Both the position numbers and the translations under genes were made by a program. From Streptococcus suis (GTDB lineage Bacteria; Bacillota; Bacilli; Lactobacillales; Streptococcaceae), in contig NZ_JAGFUX010000002.1 of the NCBI RefSeq assembly GCF_017601095.1, forward strand, positions 124,001-188,000: 64,000 bases of DNA, given 5' to 3'. Shown here one piece after another: positions 1 to 8,730 of this stretch. Numbering within the stretch: position 1 is the stretch's first letter; every line of letters starts with the position of its first letter. The notes under the pieces are model-generated. The model had not been told where the DNA came from, searched no databases, and saw nothing but the letters and a program-made list of their open reading frames with translations.

Positions 1-440
1 AGATAGGCACTTCTGCTGTAATAACGTAAAAAGGCCATAGCAGCAAACAATCCAAATAAGGAAGTAGAGGCGCCTGCACCAACGACTCCAGGAGTAAAGA
101 AGTAAACAAAGACATTTCCCATGACTCCCGAAAGAAGGTAGAGCAAGAAAAACCTCCGACTACCAAATAAAGGCTCCAGCTGATACCCTAGGGCATAAAG
201 TGTGAAGCTGTTAAACAAGAAATGCTCCCAACCAATGTGGACAAAGATAGGGGAAATTAAGCGCCACAACTGAGTCGGATCATAACGCACCACTTCACCG
301 TACATACCACCGAATTCAAAAATCGTATAGGCTGTAGTGGTCTGCCCAAATCGAAATATTTGTATCAGAAGAAAAACAAAAGCCGTGACAGCCAATAAGC
401 CATTAGTTACAGGATAGCGCTTATCAAAAAAGTTACTCAA
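1..440 (-). CDS. rhomboid family intramembrane serine protease (3' part outside window)
   Basis: Partial gene running off the left edge; about 146 codons are visible. I choose a TTG start at 440, which overlaps the stop of the upstream gene, because the reading frame gives the usual streptococcal N-terminus SNFFDKRYPVTNG. The first membrane segment (about residues 13-28) is followed by a long extracytoplasmic part containing WRLISPIFVHIGWEHFLFN, the hallmark WR and HxxxN region of rhomboids. Near residue 130 lies GASTSLFG, the catalytic-serine loop (GASG in many rhomboids, here with T after S). The catalytic histidine would be beyond the window. Rhomboids cleave membrane-spanning substrates within the bilayer; the substrate here cannot be told. 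It is last in a run with the cyclo-ligase, overlapping it by 8 nt, so the two are probably co-transcribed. Confidence 0.9.
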   Translation of the reverse strand, partial: MSNFFDKRYPVTNGLLAVTAFVFLLIQIFRFGQTTTAYTIFEFGGMYGEVVRYDPTQLWRLISPIFVHIGWEHFLFNSFTLYALGYQLEPLFGSRRFFLLYLLSGVMGNVFVYFFTPGVVGAGASTSLFGLFAAMAFLRYYSRSAY

Positions 441-966
441 AAATCAACATCTCCTTTACTGGAATATCAAATAGATCTGGTTTGAACTCATAGACTTGAA
501 AGTCTGCCAAGGTCGATACCGTCTCCCCCTGATAATCTGACAAGTAGCGGTCATAAAAACCACCTCCATAACCCACTCGAAAACCCGCATGGTTCCAAGC
601 TAAACCAGGAACATGAATCAACTTAACCACAGACTTATCCACAGGTTGTGAATAAGTCCCAGGTTCCCAAACTCCAAACCTAGATTTCACCAAATCATCA
701 GGCTTATATTCTACAAAATCCATGCGCCCTTGTGAATAGGTCTTAGGGATGAAAATCTGCTTGCCATCCTTTTGAGCCTGCTCAATCAGGTAAGAAGTGT
801 CAAACTCATGGGGCATGGAAAGGTAGGTCCCAAGCGACGTTGCACCCTGATAAGCCTCAGAAGCAAGGAGGCGTTTCGTTAGCTGCTGGCTCCATCTTGC
901 TCGCTGGCTACTAGTCAGGTCTTTCAAATTCTGCAAGATATCTTGCCGAATGCTCTTTTTATCCAC
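433..966 (-). CDS. 5-formyltetrahydrofolate cyclo-ligase
   Basis: Converts 5-formyl-THF to 5,10-methenyl-THF with ATP in the cytoplasm, recycling folate. The 177-residue length is normal for the family. The C-terminal half has the diagnostic VPGLAWNHAGFRVGYGGGFY stretch (about residues 119-138, ATP/folate site) and the upstream FGVWEP motif. The start is a GTG at 966 with AAGGAG 5 nt upstream; no better ATG exists. It overlaps the rhomboid gene downstream and follows the M20 deacetylase after a 41-nt gap, so it is likely in the same transcript as dapH. Confidence 0.93.
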   Translation of the reverse strand: MDKKSIRQDILQNLKDLTSSQRARWSQQLTKRLLASEAYQGATSLGTYLSMPHEFDTSYLIEQAQKDGKQIFIPKTYSQGRMDFVEYKPDDLVKSRFGVWEPGTYSQPVDKSVVKLIHVPGLAWNHAGFRVGYGGGFYDRYLSDYQGETVSTLADFQVYEFKPDLFDIPVKEMLIFE

Positions 967-1007
967 AGAAACTCCTTTTTATTCTGAAAAAGACTGGAAA
1001 AACCAGT

Positions 1008-2135
1008 CTAGTTTACTTTTATTTTCAAAAAATCGCTCAACTTATCCACAGCAAAGGGAAGAACTTCCTCTTTGGGACTGAGACGAGGGTTGTGGAGGGG
1101 ATAAGGCGTATCCACACCCAACCAGAACATAACCCCCGGCACCTTATTGAGCAGGTAGCCAAAGTCCTCACCCGTCATAGCAGGTGGACAGTCAATCAAC
1201 TCCACACCGTCAACACCGTCAAAGTAGGTCATGAGTTCATCAGCCAGCTGGGGATTGTTCTCCACAGGCAGATAACCACTTGGATTGAGCTCGATGTCCA
1301 AGTCCACTCCAAAGGACAGGGCGATTCCTTCTGCAACTTCACGCACCCGCTTTTGCACCAGAAGGCTCATGCTCTGGGTCAAAGCCCGAATTGTGCCGTG
1401 CAAGAAAGCAGTTTCCGCAATGACATTGTTGGTCGTTCCCGCGTGCATGGAGCCAAAGGTCACCACAGCTCCCTCGATTGGGTCGACGTTACGGCTGACC
1501 ACCGACTGCACCTGAGTCACAAAGTAGCTGGCTGCAACCAAAGCGTCATTGGCGGTATGTGGAAATGCTGCGTGGCCACCTTTTCCTGTAAACCGTATCT
1601 TGACTTCACAGGTCCCAGCAAAGAGGGTCGCACGGTTGGTGGCCATTTGACCGACTTTGAGGTCCGGTCGGACATGGAGCCCATAAAATTCATCTGGTAA
1701 CCAATCCCCAAATGCTCCCGCTTCATACATAAGCATGCCACCTGCTAGATTTTCCTCCGCAGGCTGAAATAAGAAGAGAAGATTGTTTTTCGGTTGCTGC
1801 TCTGCCATTTTCTCCAAAAGCCCCAAGGCAATGGTCATGTGGAAATCATGTCCACAGGCGTGCATACGATCTGGATGGAGGGACTTGAAGTCCAGGCCCG
1901 TCTCCTCCACGATCGGCAGGCCGTCAATATCCGCCCGCCAGCCAATCGTTTTCTCTGGAGCAGAGCCCGTCAGATAAACCAAGATTCCTGTCTTCCAAGT
2001 GCGGACTTGGGCAAAAGTACAATCTTGCAGTAAACTTTCAATGGTTTCCATGAGAAAGGCATGGGTCTTGAACTCCTCCATGCCCAGCTCTGGTATCTGG
2101 TGGAGGGCCCGGCGTGTCGCGATTAAATCTAGCAT
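1008..2135 (-). CDS. M20 family amidohydrolase, probable N-acetyldiaminopimelate deacetylase
   Basis: Zinc-dependent M20D peptidase-like enzyme of 375 residues. Metal-ligand motifs are visible: MHACGHDFH (about residues 91-99), PAEEN (about 125-129), HVRPD (about 154-158) and a C-terminal MTGEDF. By family and by its place directly behind dapH it should remove the acetyl group from N-acetyl-LL-diaminopimelate, the last dedicated step of the acetylase branch of DAP/lysine synthesis; lysine then serves the peptidoglycan cross-bridge. The start ATG at 2135 has AAGGGG just after the dapH stop (9-nt gap). A general N-acyl-amino-acid hydrolase is the alternative; the context favours the DAP role. 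Confidence 0.88.
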   Translation of the reverse strand: MLDLIATRRALHQIPELGMEEFKTHAFLMETIESLLQDCTFAQVRTWKTGILVYLTGSAPEKTIGWRADIDGLPIVEETGLDFKSLHPDRMHACGHDFHMTIALGLLEKMAEQQPKNNLLFLFQPAEENLAGGMLMYEAGAFGDWLPDEFYGLHVRPDLKVGQMATNRATLFAGTCEVKIRFTGKGGHAAFPHTANDALVAASYFVTQVQSVVSRNVDPIEGAVVTFGSMHAGTTNNVIAETAFLHGTIRALTQSMSLLVQKRVREVAEGIALSFGVDLDIELNPSGYLPVENNPQLADELMTYFDGVDGVELIDCPPAMTGEDFGYLLNKVPGVMFWLGVDTPYPLHNPRLSPKEEVLPFAVDKLSDFLKIKVN

Positions 2136-2144
2136 AGCTACCCC

Positions 2145-2843
2145 TTAGAGTGTCCGCAAAGCCTCTTCCAAGGCTGTTTTTTGTTGGGTTTGAGCGTCGA
2201 TTTCCTTGATGATGCGGGCTGGCACACCTGCCACCACGACATTTTCAGGGACGTCCTGAGTCACAATAGCACCCGCCGCGACTACAGATCCGCTACCAAT
2301 TTGCACACCCTCGATGACAACGGCATTAGCACCGACCAAGACATTGTCACCAACACGCACTGGCTCAGCAGAAGCTGGCTCGATAACACCTGCAAGGACC
2401 GCACCTGCACCGATGTGGCTGTTTTTACCAACGGTCGCACGACCACCGAGAATAGCCCCCATATCAATCATGGTACCTGGGCCGATTTCTGCACCGATGT
2501 TAATCACCGCTCCCATCATGATAACAGCATTATCGCCAATCGTCACTTGGTCACGGATAATGGCACCTGGCTCGATACGGGCGTTGATGTTGCGCTTGTC
2601 AAGTAGTGGCACAGCTGAATTGCGGCCGTCTTGCTCCACCACATAATCCACATTCTCAGTCAGATTTGCCAAGAGTGGCTCAACGTCCTTCCAGTCACCG
2701 AAGAGGACATTGCCAAGCTTTGTCACTTCAGCAGGAACAGGCCCAGCCAATTCACCTTCAAAAGTTACTTTAACAGTTGTCTTCTTCACAGCATTACCGA
2801 TAAAGGCAATGATCTCTTGGGCAGTCATTTTTTGTGCAGTCAT
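2145..2843 (-). CDS. dapH: 2,3,4,5-tetrahydropyridine-2,6-dicarboxylate N-acetyltransferase
   Basis: Transfers acetyl from acetyl-CoA to tetrahydrodipicolinate, opening the acetylase branch of DAP/lysine synthesis. 232 residues: an N-terminal alpha/beta domain (about 1-90) and then a left-handed beta-helix of hexapeptide repeats (about 90-205, for example [20 protein letters not shown] and later [17 protein letters not shown]) that builds the trimer and the CoA site. The product of the next gene is expected to deacetylate the following intermediate. A promoter with an extended -10 (TGCTATAAT) lies 33-38 nt upstream. A second in-frame ATG at codon 6 is possible; the longer form agrees with streptococcal relatives as I recall them. 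Confidence 0.95.
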   Translation of the reverse strand: MTAQKMTAQEIIAFIGNAVKKTTVKVTFEGELAGPVPAEVTKLGNVLFGDWKDVEPLLANLTENVDYVVEQDGRNSAVPLLDKRNINARIEPGAIIRDQVTIGDNAVIMMGAVINIGAEIGPGTMIDMGAILGGRATVGKNSHIGAGAVLAGVIEPASAEPVRVGDNVLVGANAVVIEGVQIGSGSVVAAGAIVTQDVPENVVVAGVPARIIKEIDAQTQQKTALEEALRTL

Positions 2844-2875
2844 AATGTTTCCAATCTAAAAATAATATTTTTTCT

Positions 2876-2881
2876 ATTATA
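2876..2881 (-). promoter_or_regulatory. -10 element of the dapH operon promoter
   Basis: Minus-strand TATAAT preceded by TGC (extended -10) about 33 nt before the dapH start. The -35 match is poor, as often seen with extended -10 promoters. Confidence 0.6.
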
Positions 2882-2914
2882 GCAAAATTTTCTGAAAATT
2901 TGATGATGAAAAAC

Positions 2915-2948
2915 AAAAAAATTAGAAGTTCTACCTCCTAATTTTTTT
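2915..2948 (-). terminator. Intrinsic terminator of the phosphatase gene
   Basis: An 11-bp stem AAAAAAATTAG/CTAATTTTTTT with a 12-nt loop, flanked by T-runs on both strands; it sits 9 nt past the phosphatase stop codon and could work in both directions. Confidence 0.65.
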
Positions 2949-2956
2949 GTATTATC

Positions 2957-3697
2957 TTAATCTTCAATTTCTTTTCTGGGATTAACAACTCCAACGATAT
3001 AATCTTGAACTAAACCTGTGGCATCTAGTACAATTCCATGGAGAACTCCACCATAAACAGCTCCTCCGTCAATCCCCATTTTCCCATCTGAACTGGTCCA
3101 GATTTGGCTAATTCGGAGCTTGGTTTGGTAGAGGTTATAAACAGGGGTATGCCCAAAGACAATCATCTTCCCTGTGGTATTTTCAGTCTCATGGAAAGGA
3201 GTTCTAAGCCAGACTTTATCATGATTACTGGTTTCGCGCCAGTCCGGTAAGGTCAAGTCCACACCAGCATGGACAAAGATATATCCTTCCGTTTCCACAT
3301 GATAGGGACAAGATTTGACAAAATCAATCAGGTCCCCATATTGTTCCATCACTGCATTTGCATCTACCAATCCATCTACAGGAGTATCCAGGGGACGACC
3401 AAGAAGGGAGTTAATCGTCGTATCGCCACCATTTCTTCGATAGTGGTCATAGCGATTAACTGGATCACGCAACCAGGCCAGAAACATCCGTTCATGATTG
3501 CCCGTTAAGCAAATCGCACCCTTTTCCCTCACCAAGCTCCAGACCAACTCCAAACAAGCTTTGGAATTTTCCCCGCGATCAATCAAATCACCCAGAAAAA
3601 TCAGCTGTTGTCTCTCTTCATTCCATTTCTTTAAAATATCAAGCAGGAGTTCATACTTACCATGAACATCTCCTACTACAAAAAATTCCGTTTTCAT
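2957..3697 (-). CDS. PPP-family metallophosphatase (serine/threonine phosphatase-like)
   Basis: 246-residue cytoplasmic metallophosphatase. The three PPP-family signature blocks are present near the N-terminus: GDVHGKY (about residues 8-14), GDLIDRG (about 36-42) and GNHERM (about 66-71), with further metal-binding histidines in VHAGVDL and FGHTP. The family includes bacterial Ser/Thr phosphatases (PrpA/PrpE type) and diadenosine tetraphosphatases (ApaH type); the sequence does not decide between them. It is a single gene between two terminators with its own promoter. No Shine-Dalgarno precedes the ATG; the -10 lies so close that the mRNA may start at the ATG (see findings). Confidence 0.85.
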   Translation of the reverse strand: MKTEFFVVGDVHGKYELLLDILKKWNEERQQLIFLGDLIDRGENSKACLELVWSLVREKGAICLTGNHERMFLAWLRDPVNRYDHYRRNGGDTTINSLLGRPLDTPVDGLVDANAVMEQYGDLIDFVKSCPYHVETEGYIFVHAGVDLTLPDWRETSNHDKVWLRTPFHETENTTGKMIVFGHTPVYNLYQTKLRISQIWTSSDGKMGIDGGAVYGGVLHGIVLDATGLVQDYIVGVVNPRKEIED

Positions 3698-3704
3698 AGA
3701 GAAT

Positions 3705-3710
3705 ATTCTA
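3705..3710 (-). promoter_or_regulatory. Extended -10 of the phosphatase gene, leaderless candidate
   Basis: TGGTAGAAT on the minus strand, with only 7 nt between the hexamer and the ATG at 3697. Transcription would therefore begin at or one base before the start codon. Confidence 0.5.
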
Positions 3711-3733
3711 CCATATTTCTAATGGAAAGAAAA

Positions 3734-3753
3734 ACTGGCCGTTTCCGGTCAGT
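3734..3753 (-). terminator. Intrinsic terminator of pgi
   Basis: ACTGACC/GGCCAGT stem (one wobble pair) with a short loop, followed on the minus strand by TTTTTCTTT, 9 nt after the pgi stop. Confidence 0.75.
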
Positions 3754-3762
3754 TTCATTCTA

Positions 3763-5112
3763 TTACAAACGTGCGTTCAATTCTGCACCGAGTTCTTCAA
3801 ATCCTGGTTTGCCAAGAAGAGCGAACATATTTTTCTTGTAGGCTTCTACACCTGGTTGGTCAAATGGGTTGATGGCATTGAGGTAACCAGAGATCGCAAT
3901 TGCCAACTCGAAGAAGTAGAAGGTGTAACCAAGTGTGAACTCATCTTGTTGTGGAAGAGTTACAAACATGTTTGGTACGCCACCATCTGTGTGGGCAAGA
4001 AGTACACCATCTGTTGCTTTTTTGTTTACAAAGTCAACATCTTTTCCTTGCAAGTAGCCAAGACCGTCAAGGTCTTCTGCCATTTCAGGAATCAAGATAT
4101 TTTTTCTTGGTTTGTCAACACGAACTACTGTTTCAAAGATATTGCGGTTTCCTTCTTGGATAAATTGTCCAAGTGAGTGCAAGTCTGTTGAGAAGTTAGC
4201 AGATGTTGGGTTGATACCTTTTTGGTCCTTACCTTCTGACTCACCCGCCAACTGTTTCCACCACTCGCTGAAGTATTGGAGTGATGGCTCGTAGTTTGCC
4301 AAGATTTCTGTTACATAGCCTTTTCTGTAAAGGATGTTACGAACAGCTGCATATTGGTATGCTTCATTCTCAGCAATTTTATCTGATGTGTAAGTCTTAC
4401 GAGCAGCATTTGCACCTTCCATCAGGGCATCAATATCTGCACCAGCTGCTGCGATTGGCAAAAGACCAACTGCAGTCAAGACTGAGAAACGGCCACCGAC
4501 ATCATCTGGAACAACGAAGGTTTCCCAACCATTTGCGTCCGCTTCAACCTTAACTGCACCTTTTGCCTTGTCAGTTGTCGCATAGATACGCTTATTAGCT
4601 TCTTCTTGGCCGTATTTCTTCACAAGCAATTCTTTGAAGACGCGGAAAGCAATTGCAGGCTCAGTTGTTGTACCTGATTTTGAAATCACGTTAACTGAGA
4701 AGTCCTTGTCAGCCACGTAGTCTACCAAGTCAGCAAGGTAGCTTGATGAGATAGAGTTTCCTGCGTAAAGAATTTGTGGAGCTTTACGCTCTTCACTAGT
4801 TTGCAAGTTAACAAAAGAGTTGCTCAAGAAATCAATAGCAGCTTTAGCACCGAGGTAAGAACCACCGATACCGATAACCACCAAAACGTCGCTTTCATTT
4901 TGGATCTTAGCTGCTGCTTCCTTGATACGCGCAAATTCTGCTTTGTCATAGTTTTCTGGCAAATCCAACCAGCCGATAAAGTCGCTACCAGGACCTGTTC
5001 CTTGACGGAGCATTTGGTCAGCTAGGGTAACTTGTGGTTGCATATAGTCTACTTCTTGAGCGCCAACAAATTGGCCCAAGATTTTTGAGTAGTCAAATGT
5101 AATATGTGTCAT
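3763..5112 (-). CDS. pgi: Glucose-6-phosphate isomerase
   Basis: Interconverts glucose-6-phosphate and fructose-6-phosphate in glycolysis (cytoplasm). 449 residues, the normal Gram-positive length. Both PGI signature regions are seen: the phosphate-binding loop [15 protein letters not shown] (about residues 142-156) and the C-terminal [10 protein letters not shown] with the active-site lysine (about 420-429); [12 protein letters not shown] lies near residue 80. I place the start at 5112, where GGAGGAAAAAG precedes ATG; a frame continues 25 codons upstream to 5187 but that part lacks a ribosome site and resembles a leader. Monocistronic, with an inverted repeat in the leader. Confidence 0.97.
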   Translation of the reverse strand: MTHITFDYSKILGQFVGAQEVDYMQPQVTLADQMLRQGTGPGSDFIGWLDLPENYDKAEFARIKEAAAKIQNESDVLVVIGIGGSYLGAKAAIDFLSNSFVNLQTSEERKAPQILYAGNSISSSYLADLVDYVADKDFSVNVISKSGTTTEPAIAFRVFKELLVKKYGQEEANKRIYATTDKAKGAVKVEADANGWETFVVPDDVGGRFSVLTAVGLLPIAAAGADIDALMEGANAARKTYTSDKIAENEAYQYAAVRNILYRKGYVTEILANYEPSLQYFSEWWKQLAGESEGKDQKGINPTSANFSTDLHSLGQFIQEGNRNIFETVVRVDKPRKNILIPEMAEDLDGLGYLQGKDVDFVNKKATDGVLLAHTDGGVPNMFVTLPQQDEFTLGYTFYFFELAIAISGYLNAINPFDQPGVEAYKKNMFALLGKPGFEELGAELNARL

Positions 5113-5140
5113 CTTTTTCCTCCATTTGTGTACCATAATA

Positions 5141-5156
5141 TGATAACGCTTTATCA
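5141..5156. promoter_or_regulatory. Inverted repeat in the pgi leader, cre-like
   Basis: TGATAA-CGCT-TTATCA, a perfect 6+6 inverted repeat 29 nt upstream of pgi. Read on the minus strand it matches one half of the CcpA cre consensus well and the other half with two mismatches. A binding site is inference. Confidence 0.4.
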
Positions 5157-5193
5157 GTTTTTTTTCAAGGGATTTGTGAATTTTCATTCATTT

Positions 5194-5736
5194 TCATGAA
5201 ATGGTTTGCGTAACTTGTTTATTTTTCACAAGTATTGTGTCGCGAAATGGTGTTGCATAGTCTGCTAAGACTTGACCCGACTGTGTCACTGTTATCATAT
5301 TTGGCAATATTTTTGACAGTAAATATAGTGGGACCAGGCTCACATACCAGATTGTCATCACTTCAAAAATAAACTTGCTATTATTCCCTCTTTGAATATA
5401 GCGTTGTCTGTATTCTTCTTTTAAAAATGGATGAGGAATGTAAATGTGAAACGGGACAGCACCACGTACAAGCATAACTAACAGCATCCTTACTAGAAAA
5501 TTCATGGCGACAAGAACCGTCTTCCCCTCCTCATGCAAGGTATAGGCTTTTTCCACGTAGATGTTTTTATAATTCTTATCTATTATCGGACGTGGAGTTG
5601 ATTTTCTTTCTTCTTTATTCAAATGACGAACACTAGAATTATCATATTTGATATCCGACATTTCTAAATCTACAATTTGTAAAGATTGCTTGGCAAGGGT
5701 CGTTTTCCCCATACCTGGAAAAGCAAATAAAAACAT
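5194..5736 (-). CDS. P-loop protein of unknown function
   Basis: 180 residues. The start at 5736 is chosen because AAAAGGAGGAAGG lies just upstream. The N-terminus MFLFAFPGMGKTTLAK is a Walker A nucleotide-binding loop (AxxxxGKT) at about residues 5-12, as in small nucleoside/nucleotide kinases. The middle is polar with many Lys/Arg; around residues 82-97 there is a hydrophobic stretch LVAMNFLVRMLLVMLV and around 126-144 another, so the C-terminal half may touch the membrane or be a helical core. No clear Walker B or lid motif is visible. It has its own promoter. I do not recognise a family with a known role and assign none. Confidence 0.6.
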   Translation of the reverse strand: MFLFAFPGMGKTTLAKQSLQIVDLEMSDIKYDNSSVRHLNKEERKSTPRPIIDKNYKNIYVEKAYTLHEEGKTVLVAMNFLVRMLLVMLVRGAVPFHIYIPHPFLKEEYRQRYIQRGNNSKFIFEVMTIWYVSLVPLYLLSKILPNMITVTQSGQVLADYATPFRDTILVKNKQVTQTIS

Positions 5737-5801
5737 AGGCCTTCCTCCTTTTCCTCTGTAGAATAGCAGAGCTAACAAAAAGTTTTCTTAAGAGGAAATC
5801 T

Positions 5802-5829
5802 ATTTTACTCCATTTTTCCTATTAATCAA
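5802..5829 (-). promoter_or_regulatory. Promoter of the P-loop protein gene
   Basis: Minus-strand TTGATT (5824-5829), 16-nt spacer, TAAAAT (5802-5807); about 66 nt of leader before the start codon. Confidence 0.5.
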
Positions 5830-5913
5830 TAGAAAATCCCAAAAATCAGTCTCCAGACGGAGATAAAATTACTTGCAAAGGCAGTTGCCCCTATTTCTAA
5901 AAATCAGACAAAG

Positions 5914-5947
5914 AAAACCCTCTGAAAGCTTGATTTCAGAGGGTTTT
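5914..5947 (-). terminator. Terminator behind the SRP RNA
   Basis: 14-bp perfect stem AAAACCCTCTGAAA/TTTCAGAGGGTTTT with a 6-nt loop; the T-run inside the stem makes it symmetrical. It lies directly downstream of the SRP RNA. Confidence 0.8.
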
Positions 5948-5957
5948 TAGACTATAC

Positions 5958-6040
5958 GCAAAAAGAGCACACACCCGACTTCGCTTAGGGCTGCTGGATT
6001 CCTCCCCTGACCCGCTTCACGCACGAATGTTGCTCCGCTT
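5958..6040 (-). ncRNA. ffs: Signal recognition particle RNA (small bacterial type)
   Basis: On the minus strand the sequence contains GGGTCAGGGGAGGAAT followed by CCAGCAGCCCTAAG, the universally conserved helix-8 tetraloop and asymmetric loop that bind Ffh. Flanking arms pair (for example GAGCA near the 5' end with TGCTC near the 3' end). A promoter TTGCAC-N16-TATAAT (-10 at 6044-6049) places the 5' end near 6037-6040. The RNA joins Ffh to target nascent membrane and secreted proteins. It lies just downstream of tadA, a common arrangement in Firmicutes. The exact ends are estimated. Confidence 0.9.
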
Positions 6041-6100
6041 ACTATTATAACACAATTTGACTAGAGTGCAAGTGGGGACTGAGCGAGACGGATGATTTGT

Positions 6101-6607
6101 CTAATCCTCTTGGGCTTTCAAAGCTCGTTTTTCAATCTTCTGCCTTTCTCTGCGCTGTCTAAAAAAATCTTGCATGATTTGGGCACAGTCCTCTTCCAAG
6201 ATCTCCTTCTCAACTTCCACACGGTGATTGAGTCGCTGGTCTGTCAAAATATCATAGAGACTGCCTGCCGCACCAAACTTTTGGTTGGCAGCCCCATAGA
6301 CCACCTGGGGAATACGGGCCAGCCCAATGGCACCGCTACACATGACACAAGGCTCAATGGTGACAAAGAGGGTCGTATCCAGCAAACGCCAATTTCCCAC
6401 TGTTTGATTGGCTTCTTGGATGGCCATGATTTCGGCATGCATGATAGCCTGATTGAGTTCCTCGCGCGCATTGTGCCCACGGCCAATAATCTGTCCATCC
6501 TTAACAATGACACAGCCGATAGGAATTTCTTCCTTGTCCAGTGATTTTTCAGCCTCTGCCAAGGCCTGGCTCATAAAGTATTCTTTTTCTTCTTGTGTGT
6601 AATTCAT
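6101..6607 (-). CDS. tadA: tRNA-specific adenosine deaminase
   Basis: Deaminates A34 to inosine in tRNA-Arg(ACG). 168 residues of the zinc cytidine/deoxycytidylate deaminase fold. The zinc ligands and the proton-shuttling glutamate are visible: HAE (H57, E59) and PCVMC (C87, C90). The N-terminus MNYTQEEKEYFM resembles that of other streptococci, supporting the first ATG at 6607. No ribosome site is present, and the -10 TATAAT is only 6 nt before the ATG, so the mRNA may be leaderless. An internal ATG at codon 12 is the alternative start. The SRP RNA gene follows it. Confidence 0.93.
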   Translation of the reverse strand: MNYTQEEKEYFMSQALAEAEKSLDKEEIPIGCVIVKDGQIIGRGHNAREELNQAIMHAEIMAIQEANQTVGNWRLLDTTLFVTIEPCVMCSGAIGLARIPQVVYGAANQKFGAAGSLYDILTDQRLNHRVEVEKEILEEDCAQIMQDFFRQRRERQKIEKRALKAQED

Positions 6608-6613
6608 AGGTCT

Positions 6614-6619
6614 ATTATA
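6614..6619 (-). promoter_or_regulatory. Extended -10 of tadA, leaderless candidate
   Basis: TGCTATAAT on the minus strand with 6 nt between hexamer and ATG. The usual 6-7 nt distance puts the transcript start on the A of the ATG. Confidence 0.55.
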
Positions 6620-6624
6620 GCAAA

Positions 6625-6646
6625 AAACAGCCCCAAGGGGCTGTTT
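6625..6646 (-). terminator. Terminator of tkt
   Basis: AAACAGCCCC/GGGGCTGTTT stem, T-rich afterwards, 13 nt past the tkt stop. Confidence 0.85.
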
Positions 6647-6658
6647 CTATATTGTTTA

Positions 6659-8629
6659 TTACAATTCGCCAACCAATTTCACTACGTTTTCTACTGTGAA
6701 GCCGTAGTTGTCAATAACTGTTTGGGCTGGAGCTGATGCACCAAATGTGTCGATACCGAGAACTTTACCGTCAAGACCGACATACTTATACCAACCTTGA
6801 GTCGCACCCATTTCAATCGCCAAACGACGACGGATAGCATTCGGAAGGATTTCTTCCTTATAAGCTGCATCTTGGGCATCAAATAGCTCAGTTGATGGTA
6901 CAGAAACCACACGCACTTTTGTACCAGCAGCTTCTAGTTCTTTAGCAGCTTTAACAGCCAAGTTAACCTCTGAACCAGATGCTAGAAGGATAGTATCAAA
7001 GCCTTCTGCTTCGTAAACCACATAGGCACCTTTGGCAACCTTGTTAAAGTCGGTTCCTTCTTCAACTGTCAAGTTTTGACGAGTCAGGACAAGAGCTGAC
7101 GGTGTAGACTTGCTGGTCAATGACAAGTACCATGCAGCCTGTGTTTCACGCGCATCTGCTGGACGGAAGACATTGAGGTTTGGCATAGCACGAAGTCCTG
7201 CCAAGTGCTCGATTGGCTCGTGAGTTGGACCATCTTCACCAACCGCGATTGAATCGTGAGTGAAGACATAAGTCACTGGAAGTCCTTGAAGGGCTGACAA
7301 ACGAACTGCTGCTTTGACATAGTCTGAGAAGACGAAGAAGGTACCACCATAGACACGAAGTCCGCCGTGGGCTGCCATACCATTCAAGATAGTTCCCATT
7401 GCAAATTCACGAACACCAAACTGGATGTTGCGGTTGAGTGGATTTACTGAATCTTGCAAACCATCTTCCTTGATATAGGTCATGTTAGAGTGTGCCAAGT
7501 CTGCTGAACCACCGAGGAAGGTTGGCAAGACCTTAGCCGCTGCGTTGAGGGCATCTTGTGATGAGTTACGGGTTGCTTGTGAGAAACCATTTTCATACAC
7601 TGGGAAATCAGCTTCTGTCAACTCCGCCAATTCGCGACCTTCCAAGATAGCTGTTACTTCTGCAGCCAATTCTGGATGAGCTTGCTTGTAGTCTTCTACC
7701 AATTTCACCCAAGCATCGTAGGCTGCGGCACCGCGGTCTGCTACATTAGCTTTGAAGTCCGCATACACTTCTGCTGGGATTTCAAATGGTGCATAGTTCC
7801 AGTCAAGTGCTTTGCGAGTTGCTTCTGTTTCTTCTGGACCAAGTGGCGCACCGTGGGCTGCATTGCTTCCTGCCTTGTTTGGTGAACCGTGACCAATCAC
7901 AGTCTTAACCTCGATCAAGGACGGTTTGCCAGCTGCTTTAGCTTTTTCAATAGCCGCAAAGATGGCATCTACATCGGTACCATCTGTTACCAAATCTGTG
8001 TGCCAACCGTAGGCATCGTAACGGGCACGAACGTTTTCTGTAAAGGCATCCTTGGTTTCACCATCCAAGTTGATGTCATTTGAATCGTACAATACAATCA
8101 GTTTGTCTAGTTTTTGCAAGCCTGCATAAGACGCAGCTTCTCCAGACACACCTTCCATCAAGTCGCCATCACCACAGATTACGTAAGTATAGTGGTCAAA
8201 GATTGGGAAACCGTCGCGGTTATATTTAGCTGCAAGGAAACGCTCTGCTTGGGCAAAACCTGTCGCAGTTGAGATCCCTTGTCCAAGAGGGCCTGTAGTC
8301 GCATCTACACCTGCTGTATGACCGTACTCTGGGTGACCTGGTGTTTTTGAACCCCACTGACGGAAGTTCTTAATCTCGTCCATGCTTACTTCTTCAAAAC
8401 CTGAAAGGTGAAGCAATCCATAAAGGAGCATTGAGCCGTGACCAGCAGACAAAATAAAGCGGTCGCGGTTGATCCAGTTTGGTTGTGCTGGATTAATGCG
8501 GAGCTCCTTGGTAAAGAGGCTGTAAGCCATTGGTGCTGCCCCCATAACAATACCTGGGTGACCAGATTTTGATTTTTCAATGGCGTCAATACCAAGGAAA
8601 CGAATTGCGTTTACTGAAAGTTGTGACAT
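6659..8629 (-). CDS. tkt: Transketolase
   Basis: Thiamine-diphosphate enzyme moving two-carbon units between sugar phosphates in the pentose phosphate pathway. 656 residues, full length. Visible motifs: [12 protein letters not shown] near residue 62, the TPP/Mg motif GDGDLMEG near residue 152, the pyrimidine domain (about 350-520) with a catalytic-glutamate region, and the C-terminal domain. RBS AAGGAGAATAAG precedes the ATG. It sits next to the ula genes, whose end product xylulose-5-phosphate is its substrate, yet it has its own promoter and terminator. Whether this is the only transketolase of the cell cannot be seen here. Confidence 0.97.
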   Translation of the reverse strand: MSQLSVNAIRFLGIDAIEKSKSGHPGIVMGAAPMAYSLFTKELRINPAQPNWINRDRFILSAGHGSMLLYGLLHLSGFEEVSMDEIKNFRQWGSKTPGHPEYGHTAGVDATTGPLGQGISTATGFAQAERFLAAKYNRDGFPIFDHYTYVICGDGDLMEGVSGEAASYAGLQKLDKLIVLYDSNDINLDGETKDAFTENVRARYDAYGWHTDLVTDGTDVDAIFAAIEKAKAAGKPSLIEVKTVIGHGSPNKAGSNAAHGAPLGPEETEATRKALDWNYAPFEIPAEVYADFKANVADRGAAAYDAWVKLVEDYKQAHPELAAEVTAILEGRELAELTEADFPVYENGFSQATRNSSQDALNAAAKVLPTFLGGSADLAHSNMTYIKEDGLQDSVNPLNRNIQFGVREFAMGTILNGMAAHGGLRVYGGTFFVFSDYVKAAVRLSALQGLPVTYVFTHDSIAVGEDGPTHEPIEHLAGLRAMPNLNVFRPADARETQAAWYLSLTSKSTPSALVLTRQNLTVEEGTDFNKVAKGAYVVYEAEGFDTILLASGSEVNLAVKAAKELEAAGTKVRVVSVPSTELFDAQDAAYKEEILPNAIRRRLAIEMGATQGWYKYVGLDGKVLGIDTFGASAPAQTVIDNYGFTVENVVKLVGEL

Positions 8630-8660
8630 CTTATTCTCCTTTTATAAAAGTCATAGGTAC

Positions 8661-8690
8661 ATTATACCATAAAGCGTTTTCGCTTGTCAG
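8661..8690 (-). promoter_or_regulatory. tkt promoter with inverted repeat
   Basis: CTGACA (8685-8690), 18-nt spacer, TATAAT (8661-8666). The spacer contains the inverted repeat AAGCGTTTTCGCTT (8672-8685), which resembles a degenerate cre site and would block polymerase if occupied. Confidence 0.6.
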
Positions 8691-8698
8691 TTTCAAAA

Positions 8699-8718
8699 GG
8701 CAGGACTTGCGTCCCGCC
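8699..8718 (-). terminator. Terminator of ulaG
   Basis: GGCGGGAC/GTCCTGCC hairpin with a GCAA loop (minus strand), followed by TTTTG, 12 nt past the ulaG stop. Confidence 0.75.
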
Positions 8719-8730
8719 CCTCTTGTCTTC

